Part shown: positions 19,401-25,145 of the stretch, piece by piece | How the letters are laid out: each line of letters starts with the position of its first letter | How positions within the stretch are numbered: position 1 is the stretch's first letter | Origin: Anaerolineae bacterium | GTDB taxonomy: Bacteria > Chloroflexota > Anaerolineae > Promineifilales > Promineifilaceae | Assembly (NCBI GenBank): GCA_020848035.1 | Contig: JADLAX010000060.1 | Location: 1 to 64,000, forward strand | DNA: 64,000 bases | Direction of reading: 5' to 3' | Position numbers and translations under genes: made by a program | Notes under the pieces: generated by a model | Told to the model about the DNA's origin: nothing | The model's database searches: none | What the model saw: the letters and a program-made list of their open reading frames with translations, nothing else

Positions 19401-20504
19401 GCGGCTGTCGGTTTCATCGCTGCCGGGTTCAACGCGGTTTTGGGCGAGGGCGGTGGATTGGAAACGGCCGTAAACCGGTTCACTGCTGCGGTCACTGCCG
19501 GTCACAATCAACGTCGCTTCGGCCAGGCCGTAGCAGGGGTAAAACGAAGTGAGCCTGAAGCCGTTTGCGCCGTACGTTTCGGCAAAGGCCAGCAGCGTCT
19601 CCTGGCGCACCCGCTCGGCACCGTTGTAGGCCAGCGTCCAGCGGCTTAAATCCAGCCCGCTGCGCTGCTCCGGCGTAATGTTGTCGAGGCACAGCTGGTA
19701 GGCAAAGTTTGGCGCGCCGCTAATGGTGGCCTCGTATTTGGAGATGGCCGCCAGCCAGCGAATCGGCTTCTGCAAAAAGGCAAAGGGGGACATGAGCACG
19801 GTCCAGCCGTGGCAGTAAATGGGCTGCAAAATGCCGCCGATGAGGCCCATGTCGTGGTAGGGCGGCAGCCAGCTAACGCCCTGGCTGCGCTCGCTCAGTT
19901 CAAATCCTTTGTAGATGAGGGCCAGGTTGCTGAGCAGGTTGAAGTGGGAGAGCATGACCCCTTTGGGCGTGCCGGTGGAGCCAGAGGTGTACTGCAAAAA
20001 GGCGATGTGGTCTGGGGTGATGTCCGGCAGCTGCCAGTCGTCGGGGTTGTTGGTGATGGTATCGACGGCGATCCAGTGCATGGCGGCCAGGTCGGGCATG
20101 TGGTCGATGCGCGACTGGCGGTCCTGGTAGGTGTCGTCGTCGGTGAGCACGACTTTGGCCTGGGCATCGTCCATGATGGCTTGCAGGCGGGCGTCGTGGC
20201 GGTTGCGCCGGGGCGGGTAGGAGGGCACGGCAATCCAACCGGCGTAGAGGCAGCCAAAGAAGGCAGCGATGTAGTCGAGGCCGGGCGGGTAGAGCAGCAA
20301 GGCCCGGTCGCCGACGCTGCCCTGCTGCTGGAGCAGGCTGGCAATTTGCCGGGCGCGGGCATCGAGCTGGTGGTAGGTTAACGGCCGTTCCTCCGTCTCA
20401 CCATCGGCCAGGAAAATGTATAAGGTTTTATCTGGGGTGCTGCTGGCTCGCCGTCGCAGCATCTCCACCAGGGTGGTAAATGAGTGGGGTTTGGACTCGG
20501 TCAT
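10476..20504 (-). CDS. Hybrid NRPS-PKS: FAAL-ACP-C-A(Ser)-PCP-KS-AT-KR-ACP
   Basis: 3,342 residues from the ATG at 20504 (an in-frame TTG at 20522 is possible). A fatty-acyl-AMP ligase comes first (residues ~5-575; YTSGSTGTPKG, SWLPPYHDMGLIGG), then an ACP (GLDSL, Ser-641). The condensation domain has HHIITDFWS with His-828. The adenylation domain (~1175-1700) shows pocket residues readable by eye as D-V-W-H-I-S-L-I-D, matching the serine code. PCP Ser-1752 (GGHSLLL) is followed by a KS with Cys-1980, an AT with intact GHSIGEYV (Ser-2426) and HAFH, which points to malonyl-CoA, a KR with TGGLGGLG and Tyr-3110 (GQVDYCAAN), and an ACP (GGNSL, Ser-3267). The expected intermediate is N-acyl-seryl chain extended by one reduced malonate unit. 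The last ~25 residues are an Arg-rich tail. Two intergenic-type repeats interrupt the A domain in frame. It follows the extender-unit genes in one operon. Confidence 0.95.
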   Translation of the reverse strand: MTESKPHSFTTLVEMLRRRASSTPDKTLYIFLADGETEERPLTYHQLDARARQIASLLQQQGSVGDRALLLYPPGLDYIAAFFGCLYAGWIAVPSYPPRRNRHDARLQAIMDDAQAKVVLTDDDTYQDRQSRIDHMPDLAAMHWIAVDTITNNPDDWQLPDITPDHIAFLQYTSGSTGTPKGVMLSHFNLLSNLALIYKGFELSERSQGVSWLPPYHDMGLIGGILQPIYCHGWTVLMSPFAFLQKPIRWLAAISKYEATISGAPNFAYQLCLDNITPEQRSGLDLSRWTLAYNGAERVRQETLLAFAETYGANGFRLTSFYPCYGLAEATLIVTGSDRSSEPVYGRFQSTALAQNRVEPGSDETDSRLLVSSGTRLLDEQTIRIVDPQTGTECAADEIGEIWVAGRSVAQGYWQRPAATAETFHATLPGDNTRYMRTGDLGFLQDGQLYVAGRLKELLIIRGRNHYPQDIEKTAQESHEALAPDSGAAFSIEVGGEEKLFLVHEVKRSHRRADVAEVAPILRQAIAEAHDLQLYGVILVQPRAIPKTSSGKIQRGQTRDLYLAGELNTIGADVPEFQPPTASQTAPQPDISRGALLALNDPAEQAAQVAHYLQHKLAHLLRQPAAQIERERPLATFGLDSLLAIELKTAVEDALHLDLPLADLLESPTIDQLSQQVVNYLGDPAETSQPIPAAAEPPPQFALSSGQRAIWYLCQLAPESPVYNIARALRLNGRIDPEIAKHAINQLVARHTSLRTTFHLANGQPVQHIAPDGVADFLYLDNRHKSKGAHQAQLQTTANTPLPLEQNLLRVRLYQLGEETFDLLIVAHHIITDFWSLVTLVAEFAQVYTALVNGTTAVLPALTHQYSDYVAWQNQQLNSDTGAALRTYWQTQLAGELPPLNLPTDRPRPTRQTYAGRTVRSQLPTELGSQLIALGREMGCTPFMTFLAAYQLLLARFSGQDEVLTGTPTSGREAREFQAVQGYFVNPIVIRTQLGAGEMSFRQLLQQVKATAVAAFTHQEYPFPTLVEALGQTRNPAHSPIFQNMFVWQKAHATHEGLTALALGQAGTAIQLGALHVTPLALTQQAAQFDLTLAMAEVNGELLATWEYNTDLFAESSIEQMAGHFTTLLASIVAEPDTAVSRLPLLTDAQKHTLLYTVNDTAIPYDLERCLHQLFEDQVALTPSAPALTYADQTLSYDQLNQKANQLAHFLIAQGIQPDGMVGVCMERSLEMVIALMGIIKAGGAYLPIDPTYPAERLQFMLEDSQVTVLLTQEHLVASGKLALSRAEGLQVAGDAPFAILNVDTDWPQIAQQPDTNPHVPLTADHLAYTIYTSGSTGKPKGAMNTHRGIVNRLLWMQDAYQLEADDRILQKTPFSFDVSVWEFFWPLITGAQLVMAKPGGHLDSTYLVRLIQDAHITTMHFVPSMLQIFLTEPNVARCTSLRRVICSGEALPYDLTQRFFAQLGHVELHNLYGPTEAAIDVSYWQCLPDEPRQLVPIGRPIANIQLYILDKQLQPVPQGVAGELVIGGVGVARGYWNRPELTRERFIADPFVKADDKVTRRQGDKETDHPFTPSPLHPVIPSPQLYKTGDLVRYLPDGNIQFLGRVDHQIKLRGFRIELGEIENQLTALPSVREALVTLHTVSANDQRLLAYLVPPKGEPIDVAVVRRQLAAVLPDYMIPNIFVLLDAFPLMPNGKVNRHALPAPPLHTSNKSTVPPRSQLEQRIAQVWQKVLGLPEVGIHDNFFDLGGHSLLLVQAQRELQEALGREIPLVQFLEKPTIHGVTQLLLADGADEVIAVSSPAVRHHDDIAIIGLDGRFPGAATLEQFWQNLRDGIESIEVLDDARLDALGVPPQLRSHPDFVRAAPLLADIDQFAASFFGYAPNQAKLLAPEQRLFLEVAWHALENAGYSSEQFQGPIGVFAGMGMSTYLLFNLLGHPDVDPTDDSFAVMLGNDKDFLATRASYHLNLTGPSLDVQTGCSTSLVATHLACESLMNGQCDIALAGGVTVEMPQRSGYVYQPSGIASPDGHCRPFDAAGQGTVFGSGVGVVVLKRLTDALADGDHIHAVIKGTAVNNDGSLKLGYTAPSINGQADVVAKAQAAANVTPDTIQYIEAHGTATELGDPIEITALAKLFKGNGDHKTHIGSVKSNIGHLDAAAGVAGLLKTVLSLQHKQIPPTCHFTAPNPKLNLAQTPFVINNTLVPWENGRSPRRAGVSSFGIGGTNAHIVLEEAPPATPSDPAEPWQLLQLSAKTPAALEAMTQNLADYLEAHPETNLADVAYTLSNGRRTFTHRRMVVCRDVPDAIAVLRAVDPERIINRAQAEQTRPLVFMFSGQGSQYVNMGQALYQTEPLFRNTVDECAAILRPFLHLDLQDLIYPAAGKEEWSAEQLQNTAVTQPALFTIEFALARLWQSWGLQPEAMIGHSIGEYVAATLAGVFSLPEALHTVAKRGELMQAQPSGSMLAVSRPAAQIEALLPETLTVAVINSPDSCVVSGPDEAIDALTEQLTAQDIQCRRLHTSHAFHSPMMDPALAPFIAHLQTVALQPPTLPVISNETGDWLTAEQATDPHYWARHLRHAVDFAAGIQTLRSLNNAIFLEVGPGNTLATVVKPQLGDGHLTYATLRHPRQNEADRIRPLTTIGQLWLAGLPVQWSLLYQQQNRHRLPLPGYPFERERYWLDPPSASQPRHLSAHKKAPLADWFYLPGWQNTLPPTLTQQYLLDKPAHWLLFVDEAGLGDRLDSFLRTVAQQVTVVLPGEQFAQLNDTVYYLNPASAADYDTLLQTLHAAGKWPERIVHLWNVSPAPEETAAQTIFAFYSLLYLAQALDKTRGEATAELYIIANQLHAITEAEPVAAEKRLLCGPARVIPQEFDWLTTQVIDVQLPPANSWLWGELTQLLLAEFGVPLAGPSGPTVAYRGRRRWVQTYTPAPLTQDTTAVPRLRPYATALITGGLGGLGLAVADMLAQQIQARLVLLHRAPFPARTEWDSWLTTQGEDNPTSRRIHQLRALENAGAKLLLVQADVTDLDSLETAVAQAEARFGAINVVFHAAGVAGGGLIQLKTAAAADQVLRPKVQGTRHLAAVFAERRLDFMLLFSSLTAVAGGIGQVDYCAANAFLDAFAQEAVGERPYPVISVNWGDWAEIGMAATTELPAIIQQWRQQQSSHAILPHEGQAALRAILHHLPPQILVSPRYLPAVIADSDKLTLAYVLENLARTTAAAPSTNGHHTDYVAPRNKVEQQIVAIWQETLEIQQVGIYDNFFEIGGNSLVGIKLINRINETFGVHVSAVSLYEQPTVSKLTELIIQMQSDDGPVEDDTYTEQVDRGQRRRERRLNQRTTSRRR
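15757..15848. repeat. In-frame short tandem repeats inside the adenylation domain
   Basis: Contains about three to four copies of the 8-mer GGGGTGAA (~15770-15798) followed by four 9-mers of the CTCCTTGTC type (~15803-15838). It is translated on the minus strand as a low-complexity Lys/Asp/Pro/His segment between the motifs RERFIADPF and LYKTGDLVRY, where A domains normally have only a few residues. The reading frame is kept. Such repeats usually lie between genes. Confidence 0.8.
16622..16680. repeat. Second repeat-like insertion in the adenylation domain
   Basis: The tract contains CCTGCAA twice, a CTCAGGGCAAGC block and the related GCTTGCCACTTGCGA. It encodes GKLALSRAEGLQVAG between LLTQEHLV and the VDTDWPQIA segment, lengthening a loop by about a dozen residues. 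The LALSRAEG signature is that of a dispersed DNA repeat read in frame rather than of an A-domain motif. Confidence 0.55.
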
Positions 20505-20541
20505 GTGTTTGTCCGTTACCAATGAAAGTTTTTATGAAACG

Positions 20542-20595
20542 TGAGGCGTGAAACGTGATGGGAACTCCGTTTCACGTTTTACGTTTCACGCCTCA
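20542..20595. repeat. Hairpin repeat (GTGAAACGTG family) overlapping a stop codon
   Basis: Arms 20542-20556 and 20581-20595 are exact 15-base reverse complements, with further GTTTCACG repeats between. The right arm includes the stop codon of the FkbH-like gene. The same repeat family occurs near 37050, at 47352 and at 48371. Confidence 0.8.
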
Positions 20596-21663
20596 AATAA
20601 TTCGCAGATCGACATAGTCGGGAAAGGGTTGGATTTGCTCCAGGGTGTTTTCCAGGATGACCAGGTCGCCCTGGGTGTCCACCTCGTTGAAGCCGCCAAA
20701 TTTGTAGGTGATGTACATCATGCGGTTACGGCCGTTGGGCACAAAATGCGCTCGCAAGGGAACTCCAGCCGCTTTGGCCAGGTTCATGATGTGCGACATC
20801 ATAATGGTGCCCACGCCGCGCGACATCACCCGGCAAGACATCAACAGCAGCTTCACGGTCCAATACGCTGCCTCTTTTTCCACCAGCGCCAGGCCAATCG
20901 TGCCGTAGGTGCCGTAGCGATCATCCAGGCTGGAAACAAACAGCAGGTGATCGTCTGATTGGCGCAGCTGATCCAGCTCTTCGTAAGAATAGGTGTAGCC
21001 GGTGGTGTTGAGCTGGTTGGTGCGCATCGTCAGCTCTTCGGCGCGCTGCAAATCTTCCTCGCGGGCCGTTTTGATGGTAAACACCATGCTAAGGTCCGCC
21101 AGGAACGCTTCATTCTGGCCGGTGTATTCTTCTTCAGCCACTTTGCGCTGGATGTCGCTCTGGTACATCTGCCGCCGCAGCCTGGATTCCGGGGTGATGA
21201 AGCGGGGCGTCAGGCGCGGGTGGTCCAGCAGGCCGCTTAAATCGGCGGCATCGATGCACCACACATCGGGATGGGCAAAGTTGACCTCTTCCCGTTCAAA
21301 CGGTTGGTCATCGACAAAAGCGAGGGTCTCGATGCCAATGTTGATCTCCTGGGCAATTTGGGCAATGGCGTGAGACTTGGAATTCCAGTTGATTTGGGGG
21401 TAGATGAAGTAGTGGTCGATACCAAAAGCTTGTAGCTGCGCCCAGGCCGGTTCGTATTCATTCCGGCTGGCAATGGCAAGCAAAATGCCGCGCTCATCCA
21501 GAGTTTGCAGGATTTCAACCACGCCAGGACGCAAAATAAGCGCATCGCCTTCCAGCAACACGCCTTCCCAGATGGTATTGTCTAAGTCCCACACCACGCA
21601 CTTGATGGTTTTTACTTTTTTGGTCTCGGCCAACAGCAAATCTTGCTGAGTATGCTCAAGCAT
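20593..21663 (-). CDS. fkbH: FkbH-like HAD/GNAT enzyme (glyceryl-ACP formation)
   Basis: 356 residues, the usual length of stand-alone FkbH proteins. The N-terminal HAD phosphatase fold begins with DLDNTIW (residues ~25-31) and also has FVDDQPFEREEV. The C-terminal half is acetyltransferase-like and carries the conserved Cys context LLMSCRVMSRGVG. Family knowledge: FkbH enzymes take 1,3-bisphosphoglycerate, dephosphorylate it and load the glyceryl group on a dedicated ACP, the first step to hydroxymalonyl- or methoxymalonyl-ACP. The ACP and dehydrogenase expected for the next steps are the two genes directly upstream. ATG at 21663 follows GGAGGAG at eight bases. Its 3' end lies in a repeat hairpin just before the megasynthase gene. 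The acyl-ACP oxidase and O-methyltransferase of full methoxymalonate cassettes are not in the window. Confidence 0.93.
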   Translation of the reverse strand: MLEHTQQDLLLAETKKVKTIKCVVWDLDNTIWEGVLLEGDALILRPGVVEILQTLDERGILLAIASRNEYEPAWAQLQAFGIDHYFIYPQINWNSKSHAIAQIAQEINIGIETLAFVDDQPFEREEVNFAHPDVWCIDAADLSGLLDHPRLTPRFITPESRLRRQMYQSDIQRKVAEEEYTGQNEAFLADLSMVFTIKTAREEDLQRAEELTMRTNQLNTTGYTYSYEELDQLRQSDDHLLFVSSLDDRYGTYGTIGLALVEKEAAYWTVKLLLMSCRVMSRGVGTIMMSHIMNLAKAAGVPLRAHFVPNGRNRMMYITYKFGGFNEVDTQGDLVILENTLEQIQPFPDYVDLRII

Positions 21664-21724
21664 TGGTTGTGCTCCTCCTGGTTAAACTTCAAAAATGATC
21701 AGCGGCTAAAAAAGGGTTGGTGGC

Positions 21725-21973
21725 TCAGGCTGTCGGCGCTTTTTTGCCCATGATCAGGTTGTTCATCGCGTTGATGGTGCGGAAGTTATCCAGCTGGAGC
21801 TCATCATTGGCGATGCTGATGCCCATCTGCTGCTCGATAAAGAGCACAATCTGCATGGCAAATAGGGAGTTAACGAAGCCAGCGGCAAAGATGTCTTCGT
21901 CATCTCTGAGATCATAATCTTTGAAGTATTTGGCCAGAAAGGCACGTATTTCCTGCTTTACATCTGATTCCAT
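21725..21973 (-). CDS. Free acyl carrier protein of the extender-unit cassette
   Basis: 82 residues from the ATG at 21973; an upstream GTG at 21997 would add eight residues but would swallow the GGAGG sequence that best serves as ribosome binding site. The phosphopantetheine site is GFVNSLFAMQ, with Ser-36 in the middle of an all-helical carrier fold and acidic residues typical of ACPs. Lying between the FkbH-like gene and the 3-hydroxyacyl dehydrogenase, it is the probable carrier on which glycerate is loaded and oxidised (FkbJ/ZmaD role). Function is inferred from position; the carrier identity itself is clear. Confidence 0.88.
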   Translation of the reverse strand: MESDVKQEIRAFLAKYFKDYDLRDDEDIFAAGFVNSLFAMQIVLFIEQQMGISIANDELQLDNFRTINAMNNLIMGKKAPTA

Positions 21974-22020
21974 TGGGTGTACTTCCTCCGGTTTCACAAA
22001 AATGTGGGGTTTTGGGGTTT

Positions 22021-22875
22021 TTAATAGGTATAAAAGCCGGTGCCGCTTTTACGGCCGTACAGTCCCGCATCCACCATCTTTTGCAAGAGGGGGCAGGGAC
22101 GGTATTTGCTGTCGGCAAAGCTTTCGTGCAGCACCTCGATAGAGTAGAGAATGGTGTCCAGGCCGATGAGATCGGCCGTTTCCAGCGGACCCATCTTGTG
22201 GCCAAAACATTTCTTGAAAATGTCGTCCACATCTTTGGCGTTGGAGACACCTTCGTGCAGCAAAAAGGCCGCCTCGTTGATGGTGAGCATCAGCACGCGG
22301 TTGGAGACAAAGCCAGGTGAGTCGTTGACCACGATGCCGTCTTTGTTCATCCCGGCCAGGAACTGGTGGGCCGTGGCCAGGGACGCTTCGCTGGTGTGGT
22401 AGCCACGAATGACCTCCACCGTGGGTTTCATCGGCACCGGGTTCATGAAGTGCATGCCCACAATTTTGTCTGGGCGGTGGGTGACGGAACCAATGCGGGT
22501 GATGGAAATGCACGAGGTGTTGGCGGCAAAGACGGTGTCTGGGGGGCAGATGGCGTCTAGCTGCGGATAAATCTCTTTTTTGATGGCCCACTTTTCCGTG
22601 CTGTTTTCCACGACAAAATCAACATCGTGCAGCTGCTGGTAATCTGTAGTGAAGCAGATTTGGGCGATGAGTTGCTCGGGGGTTTTGTCGTTTTCCTGGG
22701 GACGGTTAAACAGACGGCTTAAACGTATGTTCTGATAAATCTGGCCCTTTGCCTGGTCCAAAATATCGTCACGAATATCAACTAGTACCACGTCATGGCC
22801 AGTTTGCACCAGGGCTTGAGCCACGCCAACCCCCATCACACCTGCGCCAATAACGCCGATCCGTTTTAAGTTCAA
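22021..22875 (-). CDS. 3-hydroxyacyl-CoA/ACP dehydrogenase (FkbK/ZmaG-like)
   Basis: 284 residues if started at the TTG at 22875, which has AAGGAG seven bases upstream; a longer frame reaches 22914. The Rossmann motif GAGVMGVGVAQ lies at the N-terminus and the 3-hydroxybutyryl-CoA dehydrogenase signature HFMNPVPMKPTVEVI in the middle; length fits that family. In FkbH-type pathways this enzyme oxidises the 3-hydroxyl of glyceryl-ACP to the aldehyde with NAD(P). It is placed between the free ACP and the discrete acyltransferase, in the same direction, which supports that role over ordinary fatty-acid metabolism. The chemistry beyond the aldehyde would need an acyl-ACP dehydrogenase not found here. 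Confidence 0.9.
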   Translation of the reverse strand: MNLKRIGVIGAGVMGVGVAQALVQTGHDVVLVDIRDDILDQAKGQIYQNIRLSRLFNRPQENDKTPEQLIAQICFTTDYQQLHDVDFVVENSTEKWAIKKEIYPQLDAICPPDTVFAANTSCISITRIGSVTHRPDKIVGMHFMNPVPMKPTVEVIRGYHTSEASLATAHQFLAGMNKDGIVVNDSPGFVSNRVLMLTINEAAFLLHEGVSNAKDVDDIFKKCFGHKMGPLETADLIGLDTILYSIEVLHESFADSKYRPCPLLQKMVDAGLYGRKSGTGFYTY

Positions 22876-23007
22876 CTCGTTACTCCTTACACTTAATTTG
22901 CCCTGCGCCAGCAACAGCGAAACGAAACGCCCTGCCGGTTGACTACCGCTTATTCTGTTTGGGCAACGGCCGTTGGCTGCTCCACCGACGGCCGTTAAAT
23001 AAACGAA

Positions 23008-24510
23008 CTATTTACTGTGATCCCGGCGGCGTAACCGATTCTGCCGCCGTTTTTCACCGCGTTCTTTCTGCTCCATGGCTTGGTCTGGGTTGTGCTGAGG
23101 GGTGGCAAATAACGGCGGAGTGTCGGCCGCTTCCGGCAGATGCGCCAGGGCGGCAGGGTTGATGCTTTGCCACTGCAAATCAACACCAGAGAGCCATAAT
23201 TTTCTCATGGTTGACAACAAAAACCAGTGATCATCCTGGTGGTCGTAGGTATAACGCAAAGTGGGGTAGATCCAGGCGAACTGATCATGTTGGCACAGCG
23301 GATGCTGCTTGGCAAACGCGCCCAAGGATTGCCCTGGACCCACTTCCACTAAATGTCGCAGCGGTGGCTGGCGGAATAAGTTTTGCAGCATCGTGAAAAA
23401 CTGCACCGGCTGGCACATGTGCCTGGCCCAGTAGGTGGGGTCGGTGGCCTGCGGCGCGGTAATCCAGGTGCCGGTGACGTTAGAAAGGTAGGGAATTTGC
23501 GGCGCGGCGTAGGTGACGGTTTGGGCCAGCTGGTTGAGTTCGGGAACGGCCGTTTCCATCATATGGGAGTGGAAGGCGTGGGTGGTGTCTAGCAGGCGGC
23601 AGGCGATTTGTTGGGCCAACAGCTGCTGCTGCACCGCCATAATCGCCTCTGTTTCCCCGGCCAGCACCGTTAGCGCCTCGCCGTTGTGGGCAGAGAGGGA
23701 GACGTGCTGGCTGAGATAGGGCGCAACGGCCGTGCCTGACAGCGGTACAGCCAGCATTTTGCCCTCGGGCAGCGCCTGGATGAGCTGGGCGCGCCGGGCG
23801 ACCAGCATCAGCGCGTCTTCCAGGCGCAGCACACCCGCCAGAGTGGCGGCGACATATTCGCCCAGGCTGTAGCCCAGCAATCCCTGCGGCTGCAAACCCC
23901 AGGCCAGCAGCTGCCGCGCCAGGGCATACTCCACGCTAAACACCAGCGGATGGGCAATAATCGTCTCTTGCAGCCGGGCTTCGGTGGGGTTGGCGGGAGC
24001 GGCGCTTTTGCGTCCCAGCATGGCGGCCAGGTCAAACCCGGCGGCCGTGCCCGTTGGTGGGGTGGGTTCGCCTTCGTCCGGGTACAGCAGGTCGATAAGG
24101 GATTCGGCGAGATACGGCCGTAATGCAGCATCACACTGGTCAAAAATTTCGCGGAACAAGGGCAGGTTGGTGTACAGCCCCCGGGCCATATTCCCGTATT
24201 GGTCGCCAATGCCGGGGAACATAAAAATAATCGGCAATTTTGTATCGCCGCTGCCCGGTGGGGTTGGTTTTGTGTCTAATTTGGCTAGCTGGGCCAGGAG
24301 CTCGGCCGTGTCTTGCACCAACATGGCCTGACGGTACGGTTGGTGCAGCGGTTCTCGATTGAGTGAAGCAGCAATCTGGGGAAGAGTTTGATTGGGGTAT
24401 TGTTGAACGTATCGCGTGAGGGCGGCCGTTTTTTGCTGTAGATCAGTTGTAGACGGCCCAGAAAGTGGCAAAAGATGCCACTTGGGCTCCTGGCTGGTTT
24501 TTGGGTGCAT
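23008..24510 (-). CDS. Discrete PKS acyltransferase (probable trans-AT)
   Basis: 500 residues. The N-terminal ~100 residues resemble the KS-AT linker, as if the gene was cut out of a modular PKS. The AT core follows: FMFPGIGDQYGNM, nucleophile Ser-215 in GYSLGEYVAATLAG (Tyr replaces the usual His of GHS), and HAFHSHMME with the catalytic His. It ends with an Arg/Lys-rich tail similar to the tail of the FAAL-NRPS-PKS protein. Family knowledge: in zwittermicin biosynthesis a discrete AT moves hydroxymalonyl from its ACP to the PKS. Here it is first in an operon with a hydroxymalonyl-ACP cassette and with a PKS module lacking a working AT, so the same role is the best inference. A malonyl-CoA preference, as HAFH would suggest, is the alternative. 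Confidence 0.9.
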   Translation of the reverse strand: MHPKTSQEPKWHLLPLSGPSTTDLQQKTAALTRYVQQYPNQTLPQIAASLNREPLHQPYRQAMLVQDTAELLAQLAKLDTKPTPPGSGDTKLPIIFMFPGIGDQYGNMARGLYTNLPLFREIFDQCDAALRPYLAESLIDLLYPDEGEPTPPTGTAAGFDLAAMLGRKSAAPANPTEARLQETIIAHPLVFSVEYALARQLLAWGLQPQGLLGYSLGEYVAATLAGVLRLEDALMLVARRAQLIQALPEGKMLAVPLSGTAVAPYLSQHVSLSAHNGEALTVLAGETEAIMAVQQQLLAQQIACRLLDTTHAFHSHMMETAVPELNQLAQTVTYAAPQIPYLSNVTGTWITAPQATDPTYWARHMCQPVQFFTMLQNLFRQPPLRHLVEVGPGQSLGAFAKQHPLCQHDQFAWIYPTLRYTYDHQDDHWFLLSTMRKLWLSGVDLQWQSINPAALAHLPEAADTPPLFATPQHNPDQAMEQKERGEKRRQNRLRRRDHSK

Positions 24511-25145
24511 AAGTGCCGGATACTAACTTGACTCTTGCATGGACAAAAAAGTAGATTCTACGAGTCCAGTCTCCATGAATTGATGCGCAAGAACTTTATC
24601 TGGGAAAATCAAAAAAACGGTTTTTATACCAGCCCTCTATGGCTGAATGAAAGACCGGGCTCCAATCCTTTGCAGTTGATTTGCCAGGGGAATGATGAAG
24701 ATTGTGAAGGTATACAACATTCCAGCAGTGCTTTGTGGTGGCAGTTAGCCAATCGTCACAAGCGTGTTTTTAAGCAATAGTAGCATGGATGAAATAAGTT
24801 CTTCTGAAGAAAGCTACAAAACAGCTGCAAAAAAGGTATAGAAATTGTAAAGCCTCAAGTGATCTGAGTTGGCCTTCCCACCAAACCAAAGAATATGTTA
24901 TGGGCAAACATTGCCGATTCTTTGACTATGACGAAGTTATAGTATCAATCCAGCTGGGTACTAGGCTAAGCCGCGCTAAGTATACGAATGTGATGTAACA
25001 AATCAAGGCTAGATCATAAAAATTTCGTATCAGTATTTTACTCACAGCAGAAATCGCGTTGCGAATAGTACAAAAGTCCTAAAAGGCCTGGTAACGGCCG
25101 TTCCCCAGCCATTTGCCGCCGAAAAAGTGGCCGGTTTGGGCCGTG
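24511..25145. other. Gap upstream of the biosynthetic operon, no convincing gene
   Basis: This 635-base stretch should hold the promoter of the megasynthase operon. It is more AT-rich than the rest, mainly 24,780-25,080. A plus-strand frame of 81 codons at 24535-24780 has no ribosome binding site and no recognisable motif. I could not pick a convincing -35/-10 pair on the minus strand. One ACGGCCGT copy lies near 25,095, just before the next gene's stop. Confidence 0.6.

Noticed and set aside
24535-24780. 81-codon plus-strand frame upstream of the biosynthetic operon
   Set aside because: No ribosome binding site, no motif, and an unusual composition for a conserved small protein. It may be a random frame in an AT-rich gap.
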